Shown in pieces: positions 50,519 to 59,149 of a stretch of DNA of 64,000 bases (its first letter is position 1; each line of letters begins with the position of its first letter). Under the pieces are notes generated by a model. That model made no database searches and was not told where the DNA came from. It worked only from the letters and a program-made list of their open reading frames with translations. The stretch is from Poriferisodalis sp965208925 (GTDB lineage: Bacteria > Actinomycetota > Acidimicrobiia > Acidimicrobiales > Poriferisodalaceae), in NCBI RefSeq assembly GCF_965208925.1, contig NZ_OZ242364.1:682001-746000 (forward strand), given 5' to 3'. Made by a program: the position numbers and the translations under genes.

Positions 50519-51090
50519 CAGGTCAAACCGTCCTCGCCGACTGCCTCCGCGATGCTCAGGCCGCCGACGCGGTGGTGCGGGCGGCCGCGGTTGGCGAAAC
50601 AGCAGATCACGGCGATCTCGTCGGCCAGCGGCGCGTCGTGGAGGGTGATGCTCATGGCGTCGTAGTGCGAACGCACATACAACGCATCCTTGTACGCCAG
50701 CGGGATGTCGATGGACGCCCCGGGCTGCGCCCGCTTGGTGGCCGAGGAGATCCAAGCCGAACCGCCGCCCGCCGCCTCGCGCAGCACGTTGCCGTACGGC
50801 GTGGTGAGCAGCGCAACGCCGTGCTCCTGTTCGCCGTCGAGCCCCACGATGGCCGCCTTGCCGTAGCTCATGACCGTGTACGGCTTCATCTGCTCCACCG
50901 CCAGCGCCGCGATCTCCTCGCCGAGCTCGACGCTCGCCTCGTAGTACGGCGACAGATCCTGAACATGGCGGCCCGCATAGTCGTTCTTCACGACCGCCAC
51001 CACCGCCACCTTGCGCAGTACCGGACCGACGTCGACCCCCGCCTCGCTGCGGGTGTCCTCGACGAACGTCATCATCTTGCGGATCTCCAT
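50518..51090 (-). CDS. DUF1185 (amino acid synthesis) family protein
   Basis: 190 residues. EIRKMMTFVEDTRSEAGVDVGPVLRKVAVVAVVKNDYAGRHVQDLSP and the later SYGKAAIVGLDGEQEHGVALLTTPYGNVLREAAGGGSAWISS are typical of DUF1185. This family is of unclear activity and often sits beside ring-hydroxylating or amidohydrolase genes. The start overlaps the HpaB-like stop as TGATG. Alternative: a lactonase-like or transferase role; no catalytic residue is certain. Confidence 0.82.
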   Translation of the reverse strand: MEIRKMMTFVEDTRSEAGVDVGPVLRKVAVVAVVKNDYAGRHVQDLSPYYEASVELGEEIAALAVEQMKPYTVMSYGKAAIVGLDGEQEHGVALLTTPYGNVLREAAGGGSAWISSATKRAQPGASIDIPLAYKDALYVRSHYDAMSITLHDAPLADEIAVICCFANRGRPHHRVGGLSIAEAVGEDGLT

Positions 51091-52712
51091 CAGGTCTCCC
51101 TGTCGGCGTTGCCCTGCCCGACGTCCTCGCGCCCAGCGCGATGCTGGCTGCCGCCTTCCGCTCCGGCACCGTGCCGACCGGCGCCTTCCCCTCCAGCGCT
51201 GTCGGGGCCGGCATTCTCGCGAAGGACACCAACTTGGCCCTCAGCGACCTGACGGGCACCGCTCCAGTCGGCGTCGATGCCCGCCAACATCGACGAGACA
51301 AGCCGGTCGGCGCCCTCCCAGTCGTAGGTGCGGAAGCTGTGGCCCTGAGTCACGAACTGGGCGCCGGCATAGAACATCTCGTACTGCGTGTGGCGGCTGG
51401 CGAACTCCGAGCCGATGGCGTCCCACGCCAGCTTCAGGAATTTCATCCGCTCGTACGCGCCCTCGCCGTCCCGGGCCGAGACCAGCGTGTCGTCGAGCAC
51501 GGCAGCCACTTCAGGACTCGACAGGTCGGCCGACGACGACGGCAGCATGATCAGCCCGCCCCCGGCCAGCTCCCGGATCTCGGTGATCAGCTGCGGGTAC
51601 AGGGCCTGCGTCGTGACCTGCGCGGAGTACAGCAGGTGCCGGTTCGGCATCAAGTACTCGCCGAACTGCTGCCCGCTCGCCTCCATGCCGAACATCAGGC
51701 CCTCCACCGCAGCCACGCGGGCGGCCAGCTCGCCGAGCTTCGCCTGAATTGCCGGCATGCCGGATGTCCCGATCGTCTCGGTGAGCCGCCGGGCCACTGC
51801 CAGCAGGAACCGCAGCTTGACCACCAGCCGCACCTGCGCTTGGTAGTTCTGGTACACGTGCCCGGGCGTCTCGTGGAACTGGCGCCGGCACATGTCGACA
51901 TTGCGGTACACGAAGACCCGCTCCCACGGCACGGTCACGTCGTCGAAGTAGATGATGGCGTCGTTCTCGTCGAATCGGTGCGACAGCGGGTTGTCGAACG
52001 GGCTGACTGCATGCTGCTCGAAGCTCTTGCGTGACACGACCTTGACGCCGGGCGTGTCGAGCGGCACAGCGAACGAGATCGCCAGATGATCCTCACCCTC
52101 CTGCAGCGGCTGGATGTTGGCGACCAGGATCTCCTCAGCCATGATCGAGCTGGTGCCCAGCATCTTCGCCCCGCGCACCGTCGGCCCGTCGGGTCCCTCG
52201 TCCACGATGTGAGTGGTGATCTGCTTCGGCTGGTCGCCCCACGCCCGCGACCGGTCGCCCTGGGGGTTGATGATCACGTAGGTCAGAAAGATGTCATTGG
52301 CCCGGGCCCACTCGTAGTAGTCCCAGTAGGCCTTGGCGCAGCGGGGGTTGTGCTCTTCGAACAGCTCGAGGTTCATGAGCTGGCCCGACACGGCGCAGGC
52401 CAGATGATCCGGCGAGCGGCCCATGTAGCCGGCATGGAGCTCGGCCCAAGCAGTCATGGCAACACGCTTGGCCACCAGGTCCTCGTACGACCGTGGCATG
52501 TGCCAGGCCCGGTTGGCCCGCCGCCCGTCGCCGATGTCGAACGTCATCAGTTCCTGATGCGAAGCCTGGAAGTCGTACAGGCCGGCGATCGCCCGGCAGC
52601 TCTGCGCGAACGCCGGATGCTCCGCGACCCGCTTGATCAGCTCCCCATCGAGGTACACCTGCCGGTCAGTATCAAGCGCGGCCAGATGCGCCCGCCCGTC
52701 CTTCACCTCCAT
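51090..52712 (-). CDS. flavin-dependent hydroxylase, 4-hydroxyphenylacetate 3-monooxygenase (HpaB) family
   Basis: 540 residues. The HpaB/4-HBCL pattern is clear: HLACAVSGQLMNLELFEEHNPRCAKAYWDYYEWARANDIFLTYVIINPQGDRSR, DEGPDGPTVRGAKMLGTSSIMAEEILVANIQPL, FDDVTVPWERVFVY and LPSSSADLSSPEV. These enzymes use FADH2 from a separate reductase, and no reductase is nearby. The last ~45 residues (GGEGAGRHGAGAEGG and on) are low-complexity and unlike the family. It heads the three-enzyme operon with DUF1185 and the amidohydrolase, perhaps a route for an N-heterocycle or phenol. Confidence 0.88.
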   Translation of the reverse strand: MEVKDGRAHLAALDTDRQVYLDGELIKRVAEHPAFAQSCRAIAGLYDFQASHQELMTFDIGDGRRANRAWHMPRSYEDLVAKRVAMTAWAELHAGYMGRSPDHLACAVSGQLMNLELFEEHNPRCAKAYWDYYEWARANDIFLTYVIINPQGDRSRAWGDQPKQITTHIVDEGPDGPTVRGAKMLGTSSIMAEEILVANIQPLQEGEDHLAISFAVPLDTPGVKVVSRKSFEQHAVSPFDNPLSHRFDENDAIIYFDDVTVPWERVFVYRNVDMCRRQFHETPGHVYQNYQAQVRLVVKLRFLLAVARRLTETIGTSGMPAIQAKLGELAARVAAVEGLMFGMEASGQQFGEYLMPNRHLLYSAQVTTQALYPQLITEIRELAGGGLIMLPSSSADLSSPEVAAVLDDTLVSARDGEGAYERMKFLKLAWDAIGSEFASRHTQYEMFYAGAQFVTQGHSFRTYDWEGADRLVSSMLAGIDADWSGARQVAEGQVGVLRENAGPDSAGGEGAGRHGAGAEGGSQHRAGREDVGQGNADRET

Positions 52713-52761
52713 GCCAGAACACTAAGAGGTGCGCCCGCTGCTGGGGGCGGCCGGGACGAGG

Positions 52762-53565
52762 TCAGTTCATGGGCACCAGCTCGGCGGTGCCGAAGACCAC
52801 GCGGAAGCGGACGCACCAGACCGACACGGTGCTGTAGCGGTCCAGATCGATGTCGGCGGGAATCACGTAGTTCTGCGCCCCGATGTTGCCCTTCAGGTCG
52901 CCTAAGTCGATGAAGTCGCCCACGAGGTCGCCGACCGATGCGTCGGGACCCGCAGTGTGCAGGTACACGTTCAGGTCGGGGCCGTTGTCGGTGGCGAAAT
53001 CGTCGTCGAACCGCAGGAACGTCTGCGCGCCGTCGGTGAGCACCACCGCCGTGCCCTCGGCAGGGTGCGACCGCGGTCCGAAGCTCCCCACATAGGCAAC
53101 CCGGACGGCCGGTTCAGCCTCAGTGGTAGTCGGCGGGGGGGCCGCCGTCGTGGCCGGCGCAGTCGCCGCGGGCTCGTCCGCTTCGGGCGCGTCTGCTGCG
53201 GGCTCGTCAGCAGCCGTCTCATCGTCGTCAGGATGCTCGGACACCGTCATCGACTCGTCGGGGATCGGCTCGGCTTCTGCGTCGCCGGACTCGCCGGGCT
53301 CGCCCGCATCGGCCGCATCGGCCGCGCCCGACGCCGCCTCCGTGCCGGCGGTGTCGAGCGCTTCGCTGATCAGCGCATCGATATCGGCCTCGACAGCGAA
53401 CTCGGGACCTTCCTCGTCGACCACCTCGTCCACAAAGATCAGGTGGAACGCAAAGACGAAGAAGACCAGGTAGATGCCGACCCCCACCACAGCGGCGAGT
53501 CCTGTGCCGAGCACCCAGCGCCCGCCGGTGGATCGGGGAATCAACTTGCCCAGCAGCCGTCTCAT
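52762..53565 (-). CDS. membrane-anchored DM13-domain protein
   Basis: 267 residues. One membrane helix (about 19-42, WVLGTGLAAVVGVGIYLVFFVFAF) is followed by a long Ala/Glu/Pro-rich linker (70-150) and a C-terminal DM13 domain (AEGTAVVLTDGAQTFLRFDDDFATDNGPDLNVYLHT, then GDFIDLGDLKGNIGAQNYVIP and VSVWCVRFRVVFGTAEL). The conserved Cys is present. DM13 domains are found in extracytoplasmic electron-transfer proteins. A nearby gene encodes a DsbB-like protein, which fits a redox function outside the membrane. Confidence 0.85.
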   Translation of the reverse strand: MRRLLGKLIPRSTGGRWVLGTGLAAVVGVGIYLVFFVFAFHLIFVDEVVDEEGPEFAVEADIDALISEALDTAGTEAASGAADAADAGEPGESGDAEAEPIPDESMTVSEHPDDDETAADEPAADAPEADEPAATAPATTAAPPPTTTEAEPAVRVAYVGSFGPRSHPAEGTAVVLTDGAQTFLRFDDDFATDNGPDLNVYLHTAGPDASVGDLVGDFIDLGDLKGNIGAQNYVIPADIDLDRYSTVSVWCVRFRVVFGTAELVPMN

Positions 53566-53653
53566 CGCTCAGCCCCTCCCTCGCATTTCATGCCTCAACC
53601 GTAGAAGCCTCACAAGTCCTCTCATGGTCAGGGACGTGATGCTGTAGGGGGAA

Positions 53654-53790
53654 GGATGGCTGGCCCGCGAGCCGAGAGAGAAGGCCGAGGACCGGGAGGA
53701 GCCAACGGCGGCTGGCCTGCGAGGCAGGAGAGACGGCCGAGGATCGGGAGGAGCCAACGGCGGCGTTCCCGCGAAGTACGAGAGAGGGCG
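53654..53790. repeat. imperfect ~53-bp tandem repeat
   Basis: The unit runs ggctggcc-cgcgag...gaggagccaacggcgg, with two nearly complete copies and a third truncated one (cgttcccgcgaagtacgagagagg). It lies between the DM13 and DsbB genes. No coding sense is evident. Confidence 0.6.
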
Positions 53791-53809
53791 GTGCAATGCG
53801 GAGGACGTG

Positions 53810-54397
53810 TCAAGAGCGGCGCCACGCCAAGGTCAGCAGTGCACCCACGAGCACGAACACGCTGCCGGCCATGTACGGGATCGACACGAACCCGAACTCC
53901 CACGCGTACCGCACTGTGCACGGGCTGGTGATGCTGCACGTCGCAGCGCCTTCAAGATCGGGAAAGTGCTGCAGCAGGTAGTGCCACGTCGACATCGCAG
54001 CGCCCGCTACGCACATCGGCAGCCCGTAGCGGTACACGGTGCGGTCCCGGAACAGCAGCCCGACAATCAGCACCAGCGCCAGCGGGTACATGGCGATGCG
54101 CTGGAACCAGCACCAGCGGCACGGCTCCAGGTGGGCGATCTCAGACAGGTACAGCGAACCCAGCGTGGCCGCAGTCGCCAGCAGCGCAGCAGCCCCCACG
54201 ACCGTCCGGGCGCCGACGCCCGCCGGCCCGGGCCCGCTCGTGAGCCCGCCCCGCCGAGGACGCCCGCGGCGCCGAAGGGCCGCCGCCGCCAGACCGAGCG
54301 TCGCGGCGTTGCACACGAGCGCCGCAATGGCGAACAACCGGAGCATCTGATCAAGAGTCAGGGGATCAGCGTGCCAGACCCACCCGCCCCGCATCAA
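53810..54397 (-). CDS. disulfide bond formation protein B (DsbB/BdbC-like)
   Basis: 195 residues with four or five membrane helices. The first redox pair is in EPCRWCWFQRIAMYPLA and the second in CSITSPCTVRYAWEFGFVSIPYMA, the BdbC/DsbB arrangement. It would reoxidise a periplasmic thiol oxidase with quinone. The N-terminus carries an extra Arg/Gly-rich loop between helices 1 and 2. No DsbA-like gene is in the window. Confidence 0.88.
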   Translation of the reverse strand: MMRGGWVWHADPLTLDQMLRLFAIAALVCNAATLGLAAAALRRRGRPRRGGLTSGPGPAGVGARTVVGAAALLATAATLGSLYLSEIAHLEPCRWCWFQRIAMYPLALVLIVGLLFRDRTVYRYGLPMCVAGAAMSTWHYLLQHFPDLEGAATCSITSPCTVRYAWEFGFVSIPYMAGSVFVLVGALLTLAWRRS

Positions 54398-54548
54398 CGC
54401 CGAGAATCAAGACTCTGGCTCGGCTCACTCGTCGCCCGCGCGGGTCGTCAACAGTTCCTGAGGAATGACGCGCATTCGAGCCAAGCACGAGACCTGAAGC
54501 GAGACGCTGGATTACGTCACAGTCGCCAGCAGCACTCGGCCACCCATG

Positions 54549-56243
54549 TCAGCCATGGGACCGGTCGGGCCGGCCGATCGGAATCCACAGCGACACGAAC
54601 GCGATGATCGAGAACACCAAGAAGAACGCCAGCCCGCGCTGGTAGTAGATGATCGAGCCGGCTTCCTCTTTCAGCAAGGCGAACAGACCCGCTATGCCGA
54701 TCGCCGACGCCGCATAGCGCAACGTGTTGAACAGCCCGCTGATCTCGCCGAAGTACGAGTCGTCGACCCACGCCAGCGCCACGCTGTTCAGCAGCGGCAC
54801 GCACATCCCCCAGCCCAAGCCGAACAGCGCAATCGTGGGCATCATCTCGGCGAAATAGTCAGCCTCGGTGCCCAGCCGCACCACCTGCCACCCGATGGCA
54901 ATGACCTGGATGGCCGCACCGGTACGGCACAGGGCAATGGCGTTCCAGCGCTCCCCCAGCCGGCTGAAGAACACCGTGGATGCACCGGCGACGATGGGTC
55001 CGATGGTGACGCCGAATCCGACCTGAAACTCCGAATAGCCCCAGAAGTTGAACATGAACAGCGGCCAGATGAGCCAGATCGACTGCGACGACACGCCCAC
55101 CAGGAAGTTGGCGAGCTGCGTCACCCACACACCGCGCCCTCGCAACAGGTGCAGGTTGAGCAGTGGCTCGGGATGGCGCAGCGAATTGGCGACGAACCAG
55201 GCGAATGCACCCGCTCCCACCGCCATTACGACGAGCGTGACCGGTGATGACCATCCCCATTCGCGGGTTCCCTGCATGATCGCCGCAACCAGCGCAGCAA
55301 GGCCGATGGTGCCCGCAGCCGCGCCGGTGACATCCAGTCGATTCGATGTCGCTGGGGGCGGCAACTCGGTGAGCAGGCGCCACGCCACGAAGAACATCAG
55401 CGCCGCCACCGGCGCGCTCACGAAGTAGAGGAATCGCCAACCCACGGTACCCAGCAGCAGTGCGGACAGACCCGGCGCGATGCCTGCGGCGAGCGGCCCG
55501 GCGGCTGACCACAGCCCCACGGCGCTCGTTCGGCGCGACGCGGGGAAAAGCGGCAGGACAAGACTCAATGAGGCGGGCAGGATCGCAGCCCCGCCGATCG
55601 CCTGCATCACCCTGGCCAGGTTCAGCGTCCAAACGGTGGGAGCGAACGCCGAGGCAACGGCGGACAGGGCGAACAAGGCGAGGCCTGTCTGGAAGATTCG
55701 CTTGCGGCCGATGCGGTCGGCCAGGCGACCGGCGAGCGGCAGGAAGGCTGCCGTGCCGATCATGTACCCGGCGATGCCCCACCCCACGTCCGCAGCCGTG
55801 GCCCCGGCGAAGCTCTGCCGGATCGAGTCCAAGGCAATGTTGGTGGCGGTGCTGTTGAAGCCCACCAGCACGGTGCCCAGTGACGCCACCGTGAGCGCCC
55901 GCCAGGCCCGCCCTGACACCGCCTCCCGAGTGCGCGGACTCGCCGGAGGAACCAGACGATCTGCACGAGGCGACGGCGCGGGCGGTTCGGCGAGGCCCGA
56001 CTCGGCCGCTCGTGAAATCGTCGGGGGAGCAGGCGCGAGGGTCGGCGCGGAACCGTTGCGCTGGGCATTCACACGCTCGATGACCGGCGTACCCGTCGCA
56101 ACCGAGGCTCCCGGACGGGCTGCATCTGCAGGCGGGATGACACGCGCAGGCTCGCTTTGGCTCGGCGCCTGAGCCGTTTCGACCGGCGGCACCGGCGGCA
56201 CTCGTGCCAGGTCAACCTCACCTGGGTCGACCTCACTGCGCAT
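54549..56243 (-). CDS. MFS transporter, DHA2-like, with long N-terminal tail
   Basis: 564 residues. After a ~115-residue Pro/Ala/Arg-rich cytoplasmic tail come 14 predicted helices beginning WRALTVASLGTVLVGFNSTATNIALDSI. Motif A is GRLADRIGRKRIFQ and motif C-like segments follow (AAGPLAAGIAPGLSALLLG). These are typical of proton-driven drug exporters of the 14-helix family. The tail is unusual; the start codon is preceded by no strong site, so a shorter protein from a downstream start is possible. Confidence 0.85.
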   Translation of the reverse strand: MRSEVDPGEVDLARVPPVPPVETAQAPSQSEPARVIPPADAARPGASVATGTPVIERVNAQRNGSAPTLAPAPPTISRAAESGLAEPPAPSPRADRLVPPASPRTREAVSGRAWRALTVASLGTVLVGFNSTATNIALDSIRQSFAGATAADVGWGIAGYMIGTAAFLPLAGRLADRIGRKRIFQTGLALFALSAVASAFAPTVWTLNLARVMQAIGGAAILPASLSLVLPLFPASRRTSAVGLWSAAGPLAAGIAPGLSALLLGTVGWRFLYFVSAPVAALMFFVAWRLLTELPPPATSNRLDVTGAAAGTIGLAALVAAIMQGTREWGWSSPVTLVVMAVGAGAFAWFVANSLRHPEPLLNLHLLRGRGVWVTQLANFLVGVSSQSIWLIWPLFMFNFWGYSEFQVGFGVTIGPIVAGASTVFFSRLGERWNAIALCRTGAAIQVIAIGWQVVRLGTEADYFAEMMPTIALFGLGWGMCVPLLNSVALAWVDDSYFGEISGLFNTLRYAASAIGIAGLFALLKEEAGSIIYYQRGLAFFLVFSIIAFVSLWIPIGRPDRSHG

Positions 56244-56358
56244 CAGGTCAAGGCTACGAGCCGGCGCTTCCGGCGGATGACAGGAATCGAATATCGGTTA
56301 GAGAACCGGCGAACGGCACTGCCGCCAGGCACAGCGATGAGGGGGAACGGCAGGCTGA

Positions 56359-57189
56359 TCAACGACCGTGGAAGACCGGCTCCCGCTTGTCCACGAACGC
56401 CTGCGCCGCTTCCTTGTGGTCGTCGGTCTGACCGGTATGGATGTGGTGCGCGGCCTCCATGTCGAGGCACTCGCCCATGTCGCCGTGAACCGCCCGGTTC
56501 AGGTTCTCCTTCATGTACCGGTAGGCCACCGTGGGTCCATTGGCCAGCCGCTGGGCAATGGCACCCACCTCGTCCATGAGGCTCTCCGCGGGGAACACTC
56601 CGTTCACCAGGCCCAGCGACACCGCTTGATCCATATCGACCCGGTCGGACAGGAAGTACAGCTCACGCGCCTTGGCCGAGCCGATCAGCCGCGACATGAA
56701 CCACGTGCCGCCGTAGTCGCCGCTGAACCCGACCCGGGCGAACGCCGTGGTCATGATCGCATTGGGCGCCGCATATCGCAGGTCGCACGCCAGCGCCAGC
56801 GACAGGCCCGCACCCGCAGCCGCACCTGGCAGCGCCGCAATGGTCGGCTTGGGCATCTCGTACAGCTTCCCCGAGGTATCGCGCTGGCTTCGGCGCTGGT
56901 TGTGCACCCGGGCGTCGTACTGCAGCGGGCTGCCGCCGCCCTCACCGCCGGCCGCAGCCATGCCCTTCACATCGCCGCCGGCGCAGAACGCGCCGCCGGC
57001 ACCCGTCAGCACCAACGCCCCCACGTCGGTGGCCGTCTCGGCATCGGCCAGCGCCGCGACCAGGCCGTCCATCATCGGCGTGGACATCGCGTTGCGGCGG
57101 TCGGGGCGGTTCAGCGTGATCGTCATCACGCCGTCGGTCACCTCGACGGAGATGTCGTCAGTTCCAGTGTCGAGAATGCGATCTGCCAT
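56359..57189 (-). CDS. enoyl-CoA hydratase/isomerase
   Basis: 276 residues from an ATG with AGGAG 7 nt upstream. The crotonase fold shows ITLNRPDRRNAMSTPMMDGL, LTGAGGAFCAGGDVKGMA (oxyanion hole) and LPGAAAGAGLSLALACDLRYA. A downstream YGGTWFMSRLIGSAKARELYFLSDRVDM and FVDKREPVF complete the family. It acts on 2-enoyl-CoA or rearranges acyl-CoA; the substrate is not known. Confidence 0.9.
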   Translation of the reverse strand: MADRILDTGTDDISVEVTDGVMTITLNRPDRRNAMSTPMMDGLVAALADAETATDVGALVLTGAGGAFCAGGDVKGMAAAGGEGGGSPLQYDARVHNQRRSQRDTSGKLYEMPKPTIAALPGAAAGAGLSLALACDLRYAAPNAIMTTAFARVGFSGDYGGTWFMSRLIGSAKARELYFLSDRVDMDQAVSLGLVNGVFPAESLMDEVGAIAQRLANGPTVAYRYMKENLNRAVHGDMGECLDMEAAHHIHTGQTDDHKEAAQAFVDKREPVFHGR

Positions 57190-57402
57190 GACCTGCTCCT
57201 TTGGCTTGGGTCATGAAGTATCGCAAATGAACGCGGAACGCGCCGCCAGCGCCTGACCAAGCCACGTGCGCTCGGTCGTCAGATTGAGATGATGCCTGGA
57301 TCAGCCGGCGGAACCCAGATACAGGACTTCACGCAGTGCATTGCGTTGCCCAAGCCAACTAGCACGCCATCAACCACTTCCCAAACCGGCACACTGAAGC
57401 AT

Positions 57403-57438
57403 GTGTAGATGCATGACCACATATGTGTGTATCTACAC
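57403..57438. promoter_or_regulatory. isolated inverted repeat, possible operator
   Basis: GTGTAGAT and ATCTACAC are separated by 20 nt in an AT-rich patch of the 343-bp interval 57190-57532. No gene is seen there; the only open frame, 64 codons on the minus strand, is not protein-like. Confidence 0.4.
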
Positions 57439-57532
57439 CCGTCTGCGGCAGTCGAATGCCCTGACCTCAACACCTGTTGCGCCCAAGCGTGATGTGCGCG
57501 TCATGGTTTGCTCCAGAAGGGCTTCGTGCTCG

Positions 57533-59149
57533 CTACTCGTTGGGGAACGAGCCCAAGACCAGTTCCACCGTGCGTACTCTGCCGTCGAGGCCGATCACGC
57601 CCATGGACACCAGATCGCCCGGTACCCGCGCCAAGATCTCCAGCACCAGTTCGTCCCTGGTTCGGATAGGCACACCCTCGAAAGACACGATGACGTCGCC
57701 GGGGACGATTCCCGCTCGCTGGGCCGCGTGTCCGGCTTCCACGGAGACCACATACGCCCCGGAAGTGACTTCCGGCGGCACATCGATGTCGTCGAGCTCG
57801 ACGGTGCCAGTGTCGCTTCCCGGCTCGACCGTCTCAGGCCTGCCGTCACCCAATTCGTCCAGCGGATCCGGCTCCTCAGCCTCAGCCTGCTCCTGCGCAG
57901 CCAGCAGTTCGCTAACCGACGCGATCCGCACGCCGAGGTACGCCTTGGCTTGTACGACACCTTCGAGCAGTTGGTCGATGATCGGGCGGGCATGATCAAT
58001 CGAGATCGCGTACCCAATGCCCTCCGCGAAGCCGCTGCGGATCGCCGTATTCACACCGATGACCTCGCCAGCAGCGTTTACCAGCGGCCCGCCGGAATTG
58101 CCTGGATTGATCGCAGCATCGGTCTGTATGAGCCGTACCAACCGTCGGCGGTCCGGAAAGTCAATGTGACGATTCAGGCCCGAGACGATGCCCGCCGTGA
58201 CCGTGGGCTCACCGTCGATGCCGAAGGCGTTGCCGATGGCAATCACTTCGTCGCCAACTTCTACACCCTCGCTGGAGCCGAGACGGACTGCCTGTAGTCC
58301 TGCACGGTCGATTTTCAGCACAGCGAGATCACGCGTGGGGTCGCTGGCAACGACTTCGGCGGGCAGGAGTTCTCCGCCGAACAGCCGAACCTGAACCAAT
58401 TCGGCATCCCGGACGACATGTTCGTTGGTGACGATGTGGCCATCAGACGCCACGACGAATCCCGAGCCTCCGCCATCCGGACTCTCCTCGGTCGGAGTCT
58501 TCACGATCACCACGGATTCTTGGACTTCCTCGAGGACCGCCTTGACGTTGATGCCCTCGATGCGGCTGCCCAGAGGCGCCCCCGGCTCGTCCGACTCGCC
58601 GGTGAGCATCCGTGCCCAAACGTCGGCGAGGACGCCCGGAGAGAGGTCGAGCTCCCCGTCGCCCGACTGGGTACCCGATTCGCCAGAGGTGATGCCGCTG
58701 AATAGGTCAGAGTCGGCGAGCACCTGGCTCCAGAAGTCTGAGTCCCCCGTTGACCCCTCGGGCGGCGTCACTTCAGCCGGCACCGCTGCAGGTCCGAGAT
58801 CATCGCCCGATGGCAGCACAGCGCCCGAATCGGCAACACCGTCACCGCGCAATGGCCCACCGTCATCACCGCTGAGCACGATGACCAGGATCAACCCGGC
58901 GACGACCGCGCCCGCCGCCGCTCCGATCACCGCAGCCAGCCCGATCAGCAGACAGCCCCGCCGCTGCGGCGGAGCGCCGGCGAGCTCCGCCGGGAGCTGC
59001 GCTCCGGGCTGCGCAGTGGGCAGTTCGGGCACCAGGCCGCCAGCCTGGCTTGATTCAGGCGCTGCCGCCGACAGCTCGTGCAATTCGACGACGGGAGAAG
59101 CTGTGGCGTGTTCTTCCGGCTCGACGGGAGGACGATCCGTCTCAGCCAT
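57533..59149 (-). CDS. membrane-anchored HtrA/DegP-like serine protease with PDZ
   Basis: 538 residues. A ~70-residue polar N-terminus is followed by one membrane helix (GCLLIGLAAVIGAAAGAVVAGLILVIVL), a Ser/Gly/Asp-rich linker and the trypsin-like domain: SDGHIVTNEHVV (His), DPTRDLAVLKID (Asp) and NPGNSGGPLVN (Ser). The C-terminal PDZ is GAYVVSVEAGHAAQRAGIVPGDVIVSFEGVPIRTRDE. It should face outward and degrade or sense misfolded envelope proteins. Its ATG overlaps the preceding stop by 1 nt (TGATG), so it is in the operon with the acyl-CoA genes. Confidence 0.9.
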   Translation of the reverse strand: MAETDRPPVEPEEHATASPVVELHELSAAAPESSQAGGLVPELPTAQPGAQLPAELAGAPPQRRGCLLIGLAAVIGAAAGAVVAGLILVIVLSGDDGGPLRGDGVADSGAVLPSGDDLGPAAVPAEVTPPEGSTGDSDFWSQVLADSDLFSGITSGESGTQSGDGELDLSPGVLADVWARMLTGESDEPGAPLGSRIEGINVKAVLEEVQESVVIVKTPTEESPDGGGSGFVVASDGHIVTNEHVVRDAELVQVRLFGGELLPAEVVASDPTRDLAVLKIDRAGLQAVRLGSSEGVEVGDEVIAIGNAFGIDGEPTVTAGIVSGLNRHIDFPDRRRLVRLIQTDAAINPGNSGGPLVNAAGEVIGVNTAIRSGFAEGIGYAISIDHARPIIDQLLEGVVQAKAYLGVRIASVSELLAAQEQAEAEEPDPLDELGDGRPETVEPGSDTGTVELDDIDVPPEVTSGAYVVSVEAGHAAQRAGIVPGDVIVSFEGVPIRTRDELVLEILARVPGDLVSMGVIGLDGRVRTVELVLGSFPNE

